This document shows positions 47,315 through 60,849 of a stretch of 64,000 nt of DNA, piece after piece. The stretch comes from Tetrahymena elliotti 4EA (Eukaryota; Ciliophora; Oligohymenophorea; Hymenostomatida; Tetrahymenidae). The notes under the pieces are model-generated. The model worked only from the letters and a program-made list of their open reading frames with translations, was not told where the DNA came from and did no database searches. Every line of letters starts with the position of its first letter. Positions within the stretch are counted from its first letter, which is position 1. The DNA lies in NCBI GenBank assembly GCA_000231825.2, contig JH720342.1:125499-189498 (forward strand), given 5' to 3'. The position numbers and the translations under genes are program-made.

Positions 47315-48226
47315 NNNNNNNNNNNNNNNNNNNNNNNNNNNNNNNNNNNNNNNNNNNNNNNNNNNNNNNNNNNNNNNNNNNNNNNNNNNNNNNNNNNNNN
47401 NNNNNNNNNNNNNNNNNNNNNNNNNNNNNNNNNNNNNNNNNNNNNNNNNNNNNNNNNNNNNNNNNNNNNNNNNNNNNNNNNNNNNNNNNNNNNNNNNNNN
47501 NNNNNNNNNNNNNNNNNNNNNNNNNNNNNNNNNNNNNNNNNNNNNNNNNNNNNNNNNNNNNNNNNNNNNNNNNNNNNNNNNNNNNNNNNNNNNNNNNNNN
47601 NNNNNNNNNNNNNNNNNNNNNNNNNNNNNNNNNNNNNNNNNNNNNNNNNNNNNNNNNNNNNNNNNNNNNNNNNNNNNNNNNNNNNNNNNNNNNNNNNNNN
47701 NNNNNNNNNNNNNNNNNNNNNNNNNNNNNNNNNNNNNNNNNNNNNNNNNNNNNNNNNNNNNNNNNNNNNNNNNNNNNNNNNNNNNNNNNNNNNNNNNNNN
47801 NNNNNNNNNNNNNNNNNNNNNNNNNNNNNNNNNNNNNNNNNNNNNNNNNNNNNNNNNNNNNNNNNNNNNNNNNNNNNNNNNNNNNNNNNNNNNNNNNNNN
47901 NNNNNNNNNNNNNNNNNNNNNNNNNNNNNNNNNNNNNNNNNNNNNNNNNNNNNNNNNNNNNNNNNNNNNNNNNNNNNNNNNNNNNNNNNNNNNNNNNNNN
48001 NNNNNNNNNNNNNNNNNNNNNNNNNNNNNNNNNNNNNNNNNNNNNNNNNNNNNNNNNNNNNNNNNNNNNNNNNNNNNNNNNNNNNNNNNNNNNNNNNNNN
48101 NNNNNNNNNNNNNNNNNNNNNNNNNNNNNNNNNNNNNNNNNNNNNNNNNNNNNNNNNNNNNNNNNNNNNNNNNNNNNNNNNNNNNNNNNNNNNNNNNNNN
48201 NNNNNNNNNNNNNNNNNNNNNNNNNN
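47315..48226. other. Assembly gap
   Basis: 912 N bases directly adjoining repeat block R2. Content unknown. Confidence 0.99.
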
Positions 48227-49298
48227 ATAACTCAATTGAGCATGTTTAAAATATAATGAAAGGAATAATTGATAAATAAGATGAAAATTGATATATAAAA
48301 TTGGTATTTCTAAGTTTTTATATCCCTTAAATCTAATTATCATTGAAAATAATTTTTTTCTAAATTAATTTAAGATCACAATAAAAGTTTAATTTAAACC
48401 ATTTTCATTTTAAAAAGATTAACATCAATTTGAAATTCGTATAATCCTAGATCATAATCTAAAAATTATTTCAAAAAACTTTTGAAATTAGCAAATAGCT
48501 TAATTTCATAGCATATTGGATTCTAAAATAATTAGCCTTTTTTAATTTATTTTTTAACTTAATTACATATTTATTGATCTTTTTATGCCACCAAATTTAA
48601 TATTTTTGTATTAAGATTTTATTTAAGGTTGATATATATTATGAATTTGTTTGCTACTTAATTTGATTTTATTCAAGATGAAAATTAAAGAAAATTTGTG
48701 GTAAATTGGGTTATGAATAAAATTAATCATATATTTTTTCATGGTGAAATGTGTAAACTCGAAATTATGAAAAATTGATTTCACATACACATAAAGAAAA
48801 AAGTATAAAGATAGGTAAGATTATTTGATCACAAGTAAATGAATATCTTTGATAATGTAAACGTTTTTTGAAAGATTAAATGGTATATAGTAATCTTTAT
48901 TTTCACTAAATTAAACAGTAAAGATACAAATCAAGGCGACTCTTAATTTAGAGAGAAGGAAATTGAAATCATTAGATAAAATAAAGAAAAAAGAGTTAAA
49001 AAAAGAGTGTTTTGATTGAAATCAATAATAATATTTAGAAAAATACATAAAGAAATGCAAGAATTGTCATACAATTAATTAATTTAAAGTGATTTTGTTA
49101 TTTGTTACAGCAAATTAATAATTACTCTAAAATTAATAATCAATTTATATTAAGATAAAAAACTATTAAATAACTAATAAATAGAATGCTAAGATAAGGC
49201 GATTCATTTAAAATGATAATAATTCCTACTAAAAACATACATTTTAGCAAATTATTTTTTATTTTAGGATTACTATTTCAAAATTTAACTTAAATTGA
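48227..49298. other. AT-rich intergenic region
   Basis: Upstream of the large membrane-protein gene; should contain its promoter. No motif or gene recognised. Confidence 0.55.
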
Positions 49299-52200
49299 AT
49301 GTATTTAATGCCCAGATGTTGTTGTCTCTCAAAGTATATTACAATTTTTGCACATTTTTTTACTAAACCATATCATTATTTATTAGCTGTTGCTCTTTTT
49401 CAGTATTTTACCCCCATGAATTTCCTTTTAGTACCAAAGACAAGCGTGTTAATCGTAAACACTGATAGTAATGAAAGATAATATAATAATATTATCTATT
49501 ATTTAGATCTGTAGTCTCCAAGTTATCAAATACTAAATGCAATCAAACGTAATAAATAAATTTTCTTTTGATCCCTAAATAATGATTAACTTTAAAAAGC
49601 TTCTTTTAAGATTAAAAAAATGGTGTATATTGAGAAGATCAACAAAATTCTTATTTGGAATGATACCTAAATTTTACTTGCTAACGTTTACAACTTAACA
49701 CCTTTAAATTAGGTGGCTCTTTTAGAGATTAAGCATGTAAATTTAATCTAAAATACTCAATATGCTATTGTAACTACACAAACACAAATGTATGTAATAA
49801 ATTAATACACTCTGGAAATTTTGATAATATTAGATGTTAATTTTACTGAGTATTAAACCTAAGTAATCAATCATTACACCTTATATTTTTAGAGTTAGAG
49901 TCTATAAAATGTTTTACTAGTTGTTTGTGCAAGAGGAATTCAAGTTTGGAACTTTAATTTCTCTCCTCTTTACTAAAAGTTCTATGGTTATATTCCAAAA
50001 GGTAAAGATTTTTTAAAAAGTTTGTTAAGTAGAATTAAAGTTAAGAAAGCTATCACTTTTTTAAAACAAAAAAAAATATTTTAACATAATGTTTTTAGTA
50101 AATCATGTTATTTCTAAATTATTTAAAAATTTTTTTTCAAAATTCTATTATTTATTGCTTTTAAATATTATTATCATTGTTAATAATTTGTTTCTAAAAA
50201 GATTTTCCTTATGAGTCTGAACGCTACTTGGTAGTGGATAAGCATCCTAATTATGATTTGCTAATGATAGGAGGTAGGAATGTCACAATATATTTTATTC
50301 ATATAAGAAATATCTATACTCAAGACTTTAGAACTATTTTCCAAAATGGTAACTATTAACTATTTAACAAAAAACTATTAATTTTAAATATAAGTATGTA
50401 AACTAAAATCTTTATTAATTATTAGAAAAAATCCTACCTTCTCCTCTCAAAAAATAAATTCTTTCAAATAAGAATAAATTAAATAAAAAAAATAGATAGG
50501 GGGTGTTGTTATAATTTTACCCACACATTTATATTAATAGTTTTTAGTTTTAATGATAAATTATTAAACATTTTCTGATTAATCTAATTAGAGTTTATTC
50601 CAGGAGTACCAGATTTTTATGTGAGAGATCTTATTTTGATTCCAAAAAATAAAGAAGATTTATAATCAAAGGATACTTTAATATTATCATTTTTTGATAG
50701 TATTTTATAAATGAAGTTAGATTTCAATCTTGATAAAGATAATAACTTACAACTTATTTTTTTATAATATGAATTTATTTACTAACGAGGAGGTAGAGGT
50801 TGGATCTATTTACCAGAGTTATAAAAAATTATTATAGGATTTCATTACTATGCCTTTTTATATGATATTCAGACTAAAACTAGCCAAGAAATAATATGTA
50901 TGTATTTCAACTAATTTAAGTTAAATCGATAGTTAAGCATTTTTATAAATAACACTTAAAAAGCTGTTTCAACTGATTCAAACAATAGAAAATATTTAGT
51001 TCAACAAGATAGTGAAGAATTCTTTGTTTATATTAATCCAGATGGCTTTTTTGTAGAAGATAGGAATCGTTAGAACAGGAGAAAAATGAGAAAAAATAAT
51101 CCACCTTATCCATATGTTATTAAGCGTGGCACATTTTTTTAAGTAAAGGGTTGTTCTTAGTGTTTTATAATAATATGCAATCCTTTTGGAGACATCAGAG
51201 AAACAGTAAATGTATTTATTGCTTCAACTACAGCATTCCCAATATAATCTTAATATAGTGTAAATAATTTTAATTGAGTCAATTTAAGTGTTTTCAAATG
51301 AAACTAATATAAAGCTAATATATTTGGCACCCCACAATATCTATGCAGATAGAATGACTATGAATTTAGATCCATTCTTTTATGATAATGCTACTTGGGT
51401 AGCTATTGGAATTTCTTTTTTTTATAATCTTATGGGCTGTATATTTAAGCTACTTAATGTTTATGATTAAAACATTTTCTATTGTTTAAATTCCGATATT
51501 GAAAGAGAAAATACGTTGGAAGCTACTTATGCTATAGTTTCTCTTGATGATTTAAATAATTAAGAAATACTTGGAATAGTTAGGTAAGGGGTTATTTTCA
51601 AATGGGATCTAAAAACAAAGAATTACAAAGGAAGAATCATCTTGAGTAATCATTTATCAAATTTTTTTAATTGAATTAATAATAGTTTTTAATTTAATAA
51701 TTTGCTAGTTTTTTAATTCTATTTTAATCTAATATTAGATGATTGTAGTGATAGTTTATCAGGAAATATTTACCACCATGTTAAAAGTGATCAATCTATT
51801 TACAAATACTTCATTGCAGTATGTTAAAATTTTGATGTGCAAATTATAGATTTGTAAACAGAATAAGCTTATATTCTTAACTAATCTATGAGAGCTCTTA
51901 GTTCTACAGTTAGTGTATTTGAATCTATTGGACTGCTAGCTATTGGTAGTAATAATGGAAAAGCTTATTTATTTAGATTTAACAATTAAAGCTCTAAATT
52001 TGATTTCTTCATGTAAATTGGTTCAGAAAAAATACTTGAACAAGTTATTTTCATATAGCTTCTCAAATAAAAAACATTATGGATTCAGCATAGCTACAGG
52101 GAGGTATATTATGATATAGACTCCTGTTTGCAAGATGTATACAACTGTTTAAATTGTTAGTTTGATTTTTATTTTGATGCAAATGAAACTATGTAATAAA

Positions 52201-55200
52201 GTACATTTTATGGCATCGGAAATGAAGATTATCCCTACACTAGTTCAAATAACCTTTTTTCTACTTTATTGAAGGTAAAATAAAATTTAAAAAATCAGTC
52301 ATTTGCTTATTTGTACACTCAAATTTATATTATGAATTAAAGAATTTTCTATTATTTCAACTAAAGGCCTAAATGTATAGAGACACAATACAAGGAGTAG
52401 TAAATATCAATACAAATATTTATCTTTCACCTGATTAGACACTATAAATAAAAGAATAATTTCTAAATATAGATTTTACTGACTAAATGTCTTTGTAAAT
52501 ACAAAGCACTTAGAAAGGGTCTTATGCTAAAATAATGGCATTTGATAAATTAAGTTTTTAGAACTACAATTATATTAATATAAAAGATACTATAGTTATA
52601 CTTGACTTAGGTTTAAAAATATAAGAGTAATGTGGATTGGTTTTAAAAAATTTAAAATCAGCAATCTTAGATAATGTTTATGTATAACTCCTAAATTTAA
52701 ACTATAAATAAATATGTGAATCAATTCAAGCCGAAAATACATATTTATAAATATATAACTACTATCTCTAAAATTAAATACTTGATTAAGTCTCAAAACT
52801 AATTCTGATAAAAGATACTAATATGGTAATTTTTTTGCAAGATTAGAAATAATTAGTAATTTATTTTCAATTTAATTAAAACTAGTTCTTAATGTAAAAT
52901 TTTACTATGGATCACTGTACTTTAAACCCTGGATTCTCTGTTTTAAGCTCTACAAGTGAAGATATCTTATTCACAGGAAGATCTATTAATATCACAAATA
53001 ATAATTGCACTAAAATTACTAGCTAGTAGGGGATATCTTCTCTTTTCTCAGCAGGATAGTTTGACCTTAAAAATATTAATATCACCAATAATAATCTAAC
53101 AAATATTAAAATTTTTTCTGCTATGCCAACTCTGTTTTAATCTGATTACATATTTTCTATTGAAAATATAACTTTAATTTCTAATTACTTCAAATTGAAT
53201 ACCTAATAGATTCTAATTAGTTTACTTTATTCTTAACTATCAGAACCTGATCATAGCTTCACTCTTCAAAATGGAAATTTCTTTAATAACTCTTACAGTT
53301 CTTTTATTGCCGATTAATCTTCTGTATCATCAGATTCTACAAGTTTCCTCATTCAAACAGAGAAAATAAAAAATATCTAGATTTATAATGTAAATTTTAG
53401 TAGCCACTATGAAATTTCGTTAATGGATTCATAATTTTCAACAAAAATTAACATAACAAATTTTGGTTGCTTTGATTAGTTGAGTTAAGATAATCCAAAA
53501 GTATCAACAGCAGGATGCTTAAATATTTAGCAAGTAAAGAGTCTAAATTTAGACAAGCTTTAATTCTACAATAAAATTAGTAAAGATTATTCTCTTTTGA
53601 TCATATAAAATTAAAAATATAAAAACACAGATATACAAATAACTAATTCAAAATTTAAAAAATTAAAATTACAACAAACTTTAGCATCCTCTTAAGTAAA
53701 TCCTTTGTCAATCATCAGCGAAGGAGAATCAGTAATTTAGATAAAAAATTGTACTTTCAAAGAAAATATTTTAGTTTCATCAAGCTCTGTTTTAATTTAT
53801 TCTGTTACATCTCTCTGGATTTAAAATGTTGAAGGTTTGGTTAATATTATGGAATCAAAATTTTTGAAATGCAGTAGTAACTCTGTTTACAATAATATGT
53901 ATATAGAATCTACTGATTTTTAGATTTCAGACTCAAATTTTGATTCTTCATCATTTGAATATAAAGATTAAGTAATTCAAAACTAAGAAATTTAAAATAT
54001 TTCTAATGAAGGAGGTTTCATTAGAGCCAGCACATAAAATTTAAAAATTCAAAGTAGTGAATTTAGTAATTCTATCGGTGCAAAAGGTTCATTTATTTAT
54101 TTAGAGTCTTTCAGATAAACTTTAAGTGTTTAAATTGAAAACTCTAAGTTTGCAAATGGTTATTCAATACAAGATGGAAGTGCTATTTACTTCAATATTC
54201 CAAACTCTAATCTTATTTTTGAATGCTTCAAATGTGAATTTCAAAATTTTTATAACTTTTAATAGCAATCATCAGTCATAGCCTTTAAGTAATTTACTTT
54301 TATATTTTTATTATTTCTATGGTATCATATTTTTTGTTTAAATTAATTTAAATGTATTAAAAATATTTATCTAATTTTTAATTATAAATAGCAATTTAAC
54401 TTCATCTTAAAATAATGTAAAGATGACCTTTGATTAAGGTTTAATCCATAACATAAAAGGATATTAGCATGGGTTCTTTATAAAGTTGTAAAGATCATAA
54501 TTAATGCTGTAAAATATAAAAAAAATTACTAACTTAAATCTAATAGACAATTAATTTTAGAATTTTTAATCATTAATCTACTCTTACAATTCTACTATTA
54601 GCATTATTAATTGTGTTATTTAAGACTAATTCATGGATAAGCCATTTCCTTTGTTAATAGATTCTTAAATTTCTTAAATCAATATTATAAAAGTGCAAAT
54701 AATTGATAGTTAGTTTTATCAAAGTCTAATCTCTATATAATCAGGTTCTCTATATGTGATAAACTCTACTTTCTCAAATATCATACAATATAAATAAGAA
54801 ATATTAACAAAGAGATTGCTTTAATCGAATAGCTAAACCAATAATTAAAATTCTTTGATTGTTGCTTCAAACAGCTTTGTTTAAATAAATGAAAACTCAT
54901 TATTTAATAATATTTAATGCACTCAAAAATGTATGGGAACTTCTTTTCAACTAACTAGCTCCAATTTTAGCATAATTGATACAACATTTTCAAATTAAAA
55001 AGTAATTTTTTCATTATTGTTAAAAATATTTCAATATTTCTAAAAAAACTTTAATCTTTTTTAAGGGATTTTCAGGAGGTGCTATGTACATAGAGAGCCC
55101 TAATAAAGTTAGCCAAGCAGAGAGAACAGTTTTTTATAATAACTAATGTACATAAAATGGAGGAGCTTTAAATATTCAAGCTTATGCACTAAATGTAAAA

Positions 55201-58097
55201 CAAATATTTATTTTTTCCCTATCATCTTATTTTTCAAATAAAAAACTAGGTATTCTAAATAATTATAAAAAATTCTACCTTCATAGAAAATAAATCAACC
55301 GATGGGTATGGAGGAGCTATATTTATCTAATCTGAATCTTTAAATGATAAAAACCAAATTTTTAGCATATAAAACTCTACATTAACATATAATTCAGCAA
55401 ATCTAGGTGGTGGGATATATTATAGAGGTATTAGTCCTGAAGTAGATTCTCAATCTACTATTTTATATAATAAAGCCAATAAATTTGGTTAAAATATGTT
55501 TAGTTACCCAACTTAGCTTAATCTCACTAATAAAAATCAATTTTTAGAATAAAATCCATCATCATAAATCTATTAAAATTTAATCATTTTAGATAATTTT
55601 AAGAGTGGGTAAAATCTTTCTTCAATACTATTTTAAATGCTTGATAATTAAAATTAGCTTGTTTTACCTCAACCAGATGAAGAATCTTATAATGTATAAA
55701 TTTAAGTCAGTAGTAAAACACCAAGTTATAGTAATTACTATGTAAGAGGTTAGTAAAGTGCTTAATATATTGTTAATGAAGTACCTTAACTTAGTTTTGC
55801 CACTTTTGATTAAGTATAATTAATAGGAATTCCTGGTTCAATTGGCTACTTTGAATTCTATTCAAACTAAATTTACTAAATTGACCCATCTACAAACTAA
55901 TTTGTTCAAAATTACAAATTTGAAATAAATATAAACTTTAGAAACTGCAAAGCAGGTGAAGTTATCAGTAAATACAATAATTATTAAGAATGTGTGAACT
56001 GTCCTTAAGGAACATATTCAATAGATCCAAAGGTCTGCTTAGATTGTCCACAAGGAGGATTATGCTAAGAAGGATAAGGTTTAAAATGTAAAGAAGGTTA
56101 TTGGAGATCAAGTGATTTAGATGATTAACTAATTTAATGTACCTATTCTTAAGATAACTGTGTAGGTGGTACTCATGGAAATAATGTCTGCAAAACAGGA
56201 AGTATAGGAGCTCTATGCCAAGAGTGCGATGTAATATTTTATTTGTTAAACAATTTCTTCATTTCTCTAAGTAAATTAATAAATAAAAAAATAAGATCTA
56301 TGGTAATTATTGGGGATAAGCTTATTCAAAGTCTAATAACTAATATGAATGCATTCTTTGTTCTGATTCTGATAAATAAATGGCTAAAGTTGTTTTGATA
56401 AACCTTTGGATAATAGTTTCTTTATTGTACAGTGTTTAAAAGAATGAATAAAGTGTATTAATGAGAAAAACATCAACTTTGTTGTCAAAACATTTTTCAA
56501 AGATTGGATTTTCTAGACTTTCAAGATCATCATATTTTTAAAATAGCAAGATCTATGGTAATTTAAAAGTAAAAACTGATTTCATCTCTAACAAAGGAGG
56601 AGTTTACATGAAACTTTTTATGAATTACATTTTTATTATAAGTTCTCTTAGCTAGATTAACTTGAGTTTTTCAAAAGGTATTTATTTTATTTCATTAAAT
56701 TCCAAAATATATAAAGGTTTTTTAATTTATGTTTAGCTATATCAGGTGTGCCAAGTTTGATTGGAAGACCACTTGATTCTACCGTGAGTACACTAGAATG
56801 CTTTTTAGTTAATACAAATAGGAAAATTCCGATAATTTATTTAAAACTTATGTTTTCTCTTGCTATGCCAGTGTTTCATTTTCTATTTTTCTTGATCTAC
56901 CTAATTTTAGAAAAAAAGGCATATAGGTTTAAGTAATTCCCAAAACACTAAATTTACACGTCTATAATTTTCTTGGTTTTATACTACCAGCCAGATTTGT
57001 TAACATAAATGATCTCACTTTTTTCATGTATATAATTTGGTAATAAGACGTACATTTTAGAAAATGTTTCTTATGAGTGTTACGCAGAAAATTATTACAA
57101 ATACACTTATTTCTTGGTATTACCTTCATTATTAATATGGATTTTGGTTATTCCTTTGTATCTGTTTACTATGGTTTTTATTAACAGAAAGAAATTAAAT
57201 AATTTGGATTTATAGCTAAAATATGGCTATTTATATTCAGAATACAAAGAACATGCTTTCTATTGGGAATTTTCAAAAATGTTTCTGAAAGTAGCAATTA
57301 TTCTATCCTTAAATTTCTTTTCTCAGTATACAGTAATTAAAGGAAATTTGATCTTTCTATCAATTATTTTGTATAATGGAATGGTAAGAATTATAAAACC
57401 ATACAAAGAGTAAGAAGTTAATTAAATTGACTTTTGCTCTACATTAGTTTGCTCTTTTTCTGTACTTTTAAGTGTCTTTGCATCTGATAACTAATTCGAA
57501 TATCTAGAATACATATCTTATTCAGTAATAATATTAATTAATGCTGTCTTTGTTCTCCTTTTGCTTAAGAAAATATTAGAGCATAAATACTAGCATCTCT
57601 TAGTTAAACTACTTATAATTATAAACAAGATTTTGATCAAATTGAAATTAAAAAAAGAAGAAAATAAATAATAATAAAATCAAGAATAAGAATAAAAATA
57701 AAAATAAAATAATCAAATTCTTTAGTACAAAAAAAGAAAATTCATAAGATGTTTTGTCTATTACCTTAAACTCAATGAAGAAGATAGATAACAATTTTTG
57801 ACAGAAATAAAATCTAAATATGATAGTAAATTTTATTTTTAAATTAGAATTTTTATTAACTTTAAATTATAGAGTAAAATAAATAGAATCTAATTACTGA
57901 AAAAGCATAAAATAAAATGATAAATTCCTTAACATCAACTCCTTCATCCTAAATAAATATCATTAAATCAACTGAAAGTCTCTCAGAAGAAAAATAAAAT
58001 ATCTTTTTTTAAACAAGTTAATAAATTACATTATAAATCATATTAATTAAAATTATTCTCTCTAAAAATAGGTAATTTCTAGCAGATGAAGCATTGA
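49299..58097 (+). CDS. Giant multi-pass membrane protein with propeller-like, repeat-rich and Cys-rich ectodomain
   Basis: Fifteen exons. Introns: 49549-49599, 50002-50201, 50349-50591, 50898-50963, 51260-51314, 51646-51738, 52275-52366, 54289-54391, 55002-55065, 55195-55249, 56231-56295, 56678-56736, 57826-57872 and 58017-58071. Removing them leaves exactly 2,517 codons (about 2,516 residues). The ATG directly follows an in-frame TGA. A hydrophobic N-terminus is followed by a beta-propeller-like region with short strand repeats (for example NVLLVVCARGIQVWNFN). Next come ~1,000 residues of Asn/Ser/Ile-rich repeats resembling parallel beta-helix proteins, then a Cys-rich segment (NCPQGTYSIDPKVCLDCPQG, CKEGYWRSSD). 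At least five membrane segments follow (for example LKLMFSLAMPVFHFLFFLIYL), then a cytosolic Gln-rich tail ending MKH. The layout matches a large ciliate family of uncharacterised surface proteins. A decayed copy follows at 58330. Confidence 0.88.
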
Positions 58098-58329
58098 AAA
58101 TTTATTATAAATGGTTAAAACCCTCAATTTTAATTTTAAACAAAAATATATTATTTTAGTTCAAAACAATATTATGTAAAAAGCTTTTATTTCTTCAAAA
58201 TACATTTTAAAAATATTTTTATAACATGTTCAATAAATATTTATTTATTTGAATAAAAAATATACAGTAAAGATATTTTTTAATAGTTGTTAATTCATTT
58301 GAATAATACATTATAAAACTAAATCCTTA

Positions 58330-60596
58330 TTCAAAAGATCTTAATATTGTAACGTTTTCCTATGATATTTTATATTTATATGTAGATTTTATTCTTAATA
58401 GGACAAAAGAGGAAATATTATGTAACCATTTTTATTATTTTTGTTGAATTTATTAAAGCTTTTTAAAATGTTTAAAAGAGGTTGCCACTGATATGAATAA
58501 CAGAAAATAATTAATTTAATACTAAAATTAGGAATATTTTGTTTATATCAACCCAGATGGTTTCTATGTTTAAGATAAAACAATATTAAACAGAAGAAAA
58601 ATAAAAAAGAATGATCCACCTTTTCATTATATAGTAAAACGTGGAACATTTTTTCAAGTAAAAGGTTGCTTAGAATGCTTTATTATAGTTTACTGTTCTG
58701 GAGATATTTTTGATACTACAAATGTTTTTATAGCATCCACTACAGCATTTCCAATAGAATCAGAATACAAAGTAAATGAATTCAAATAAATCTCGTTCAA
58801 AATCTGTAAAATAATATTATATTAGGTAATTTTTCTGGCTCCTCATTAAATTTAAGCCAACGCAATGATATTGAATTTAGATCCATTTTTTTATGATGAT
58901 GCTGTCTGGGTAACAATAGGTGTTTCATTTAGCTAAAACAATATGGGTTGTATATTTAAGTTACTTAATATTTATAACAAAGACATATATTATTGTTTAA
59001 AATCCAATCTTGAAGAACATAATACTTTTGAATCAATGTATGCTATAGCTATTTTTAAATGGAGTCTTAAAACTAAAGAATATTAAGGCTTTCTTCTCTT
59101 AGGTAGATGATGTCTTTGAACTATTCTAAAAATTTTATAAATAAATATTTTATAATTTTAAACATTCAAATATATTTTTTAATAAAAAAATAGATAATTG
59201 TAATAATAGTTTATCAGGAAATATTTATCATCTTTAAACAAACATTAGGTTTTCTAAAAAGTTATTAAAAATTCTATGTTTATTGAAAATAAATCCATTA
59301 ATGGATATGGAGGGGCAATGTATATCTAATCAGAATCTTTAAATGAAAAGAATAAAATAATTACCATACAAAATTCTACAATTAAAAATAATTCAGAAAT
59401 CTAGGTCGTGGTATATATTATAGAGATATTAGTCCTGAAGTAGATTCTTACTTGACTATTTTATAAAATATAGCCAAAAATTTTGGCTAAAATATGTTTA
59501 GTTACCCAGCTTAGCTTAATCTTACAAATAAAAATGAATTTTTTGAAAAAAATCCTTCTTCATAAATCTATTAAAATTTAATCATTTTACATAATTTTAA
59601 GAGTGGGCAAAACCTTTCCTCAATATTATTCTAAATGCTTGATAATTAAAATTAGCTTGCTTTACCTCATCCAGATGAAGAATCATATTTTGTTTACATT
59701 TAAGCGAGTAGTAAAAAAAAATAAAAATCATTTTAATGTACAGCTCAAATATGGTTATTTTATATCAAGAATACAAAGAAAAAGCCTTCTATCGGGAATT
59801 TTTGAAAATGTTTTAGAAAATAGTTATTATTCTATCCTTGAACTTCTATTCTTAGTTTACTGTAATAAAAGGAATTTTGATATTTTTATCCATTCAATTT
59901 TATAATGGTATGGTTAGAATTATTAAGTCATACAAGGAAGAAAACATAAACCAAATAGATTTTTTATCTACTTTAGTATGTTTTTTTTCTGTCCTTTTAA
60001 GCGTATTTGCTTCTGATAACTAATTCTAATATTTAGAGTATTCATCTTATGCCATTATTGTCTTGATTAATTCATGTTTCTTCATTTGTATGCTGATGAT
60101 AATATGAATTATAAATACTAATTCTTTTTAGAAAAATTTCAAGCCTGCTTAAGGAAGATTTCAATAAAAACAAAATCAAAAAAAGAAGAAAATTAAAGAT
60201 AAAAAACAGAGATTAAAAATTTAAAAGAATTAAGAAAAAGATTCATAAGATGCTTTATAAGATATTTCAAATTGAATGATCAAGATAGGTAAAAACTGCT
60301 GAAGGAAATATAATCTAAATATGAAAGTAATTATCATTTTAATCTTTCTTAATATATTTATTTAATTTTAGAAAAAAACTAATAGAGTTTTATGTCAGAA
60401 CCAAACTAAAATAAAATATTTCATTCACAAGTATTCACTTTATCATCAAAAATAAATATTATTAAATCAACTGAAAGCCTTTCTGAAGAAAAGCTCACAA
60501 TATTTTTTAAGGCAAGTATATTTTTCATTAAAATCTTCAATTTAAAAAATTTTTAATCAAATAAAAATAGGTAAATTTAAATAAATGAAACACTGA
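58330..60596 (+). pseudogene. Decayed, internally deleted copy of the giant membrane-protein gene
   Basis: Segments align in order with the gene at 49299. About 58340-58770 matches 50850-51259 (for example EYFVYINPDGFYVQDK against EFFVYINPDGFFVED). 58825-59065 matches 51315-51560. 59190-59240 matches 51739-51790. The sequence then jumps to the equivalent of 55255 (59262-59690), with a one-base loss near 59396 that shifts the frame. It jumps again to the equivalent of 57215 (59740-60300). The 3' end keeps the same last two introns and the MKH-TGA ending (60594-60596). Missing are the N-terminus, most of the repeat-rich ectodomain, the Cys-rich segment and the first membrane segments. The deletions and frameshift make a functional product unlikely. 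Confidence 0.85.
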
Positions 60597-60849
60597 AAAT
60601 CTAAATTTATAACAAAAGAGAAAATGCTTTTCAATAAAAAATAAAAATAAATAATAACTTCCAACTATTCTCTGAATAATTTTTTAAAATATATTCTCTG
60701 TTTTATTTTTTAGTTACTTAATAATAAAAAATAAATTTTTATTTAAGAAATTGTTATACAAAAATACTCTAAAGTCTCCAATTTTTTTTGATGAAGGCTT
60801 TAATTTTTTAAAAAATTTGAAATAATGAAATTAAGACTATTTTTTTTTT
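60597..60849. other. Intergenic spacer
   Basis: A/T-rich; nothing seen. Confidence 0.5.

Noticed and set aside
47297..48343. Long minus-strand frame across the second gap
   Set aside because: It is open only because of N bases; its few real residues are repeat-derived.
59603..59905. 100-codon frame at 59603
   Set aside because: Shadow frame within the pseudogene; the residues that match the parent gene are in another frame.
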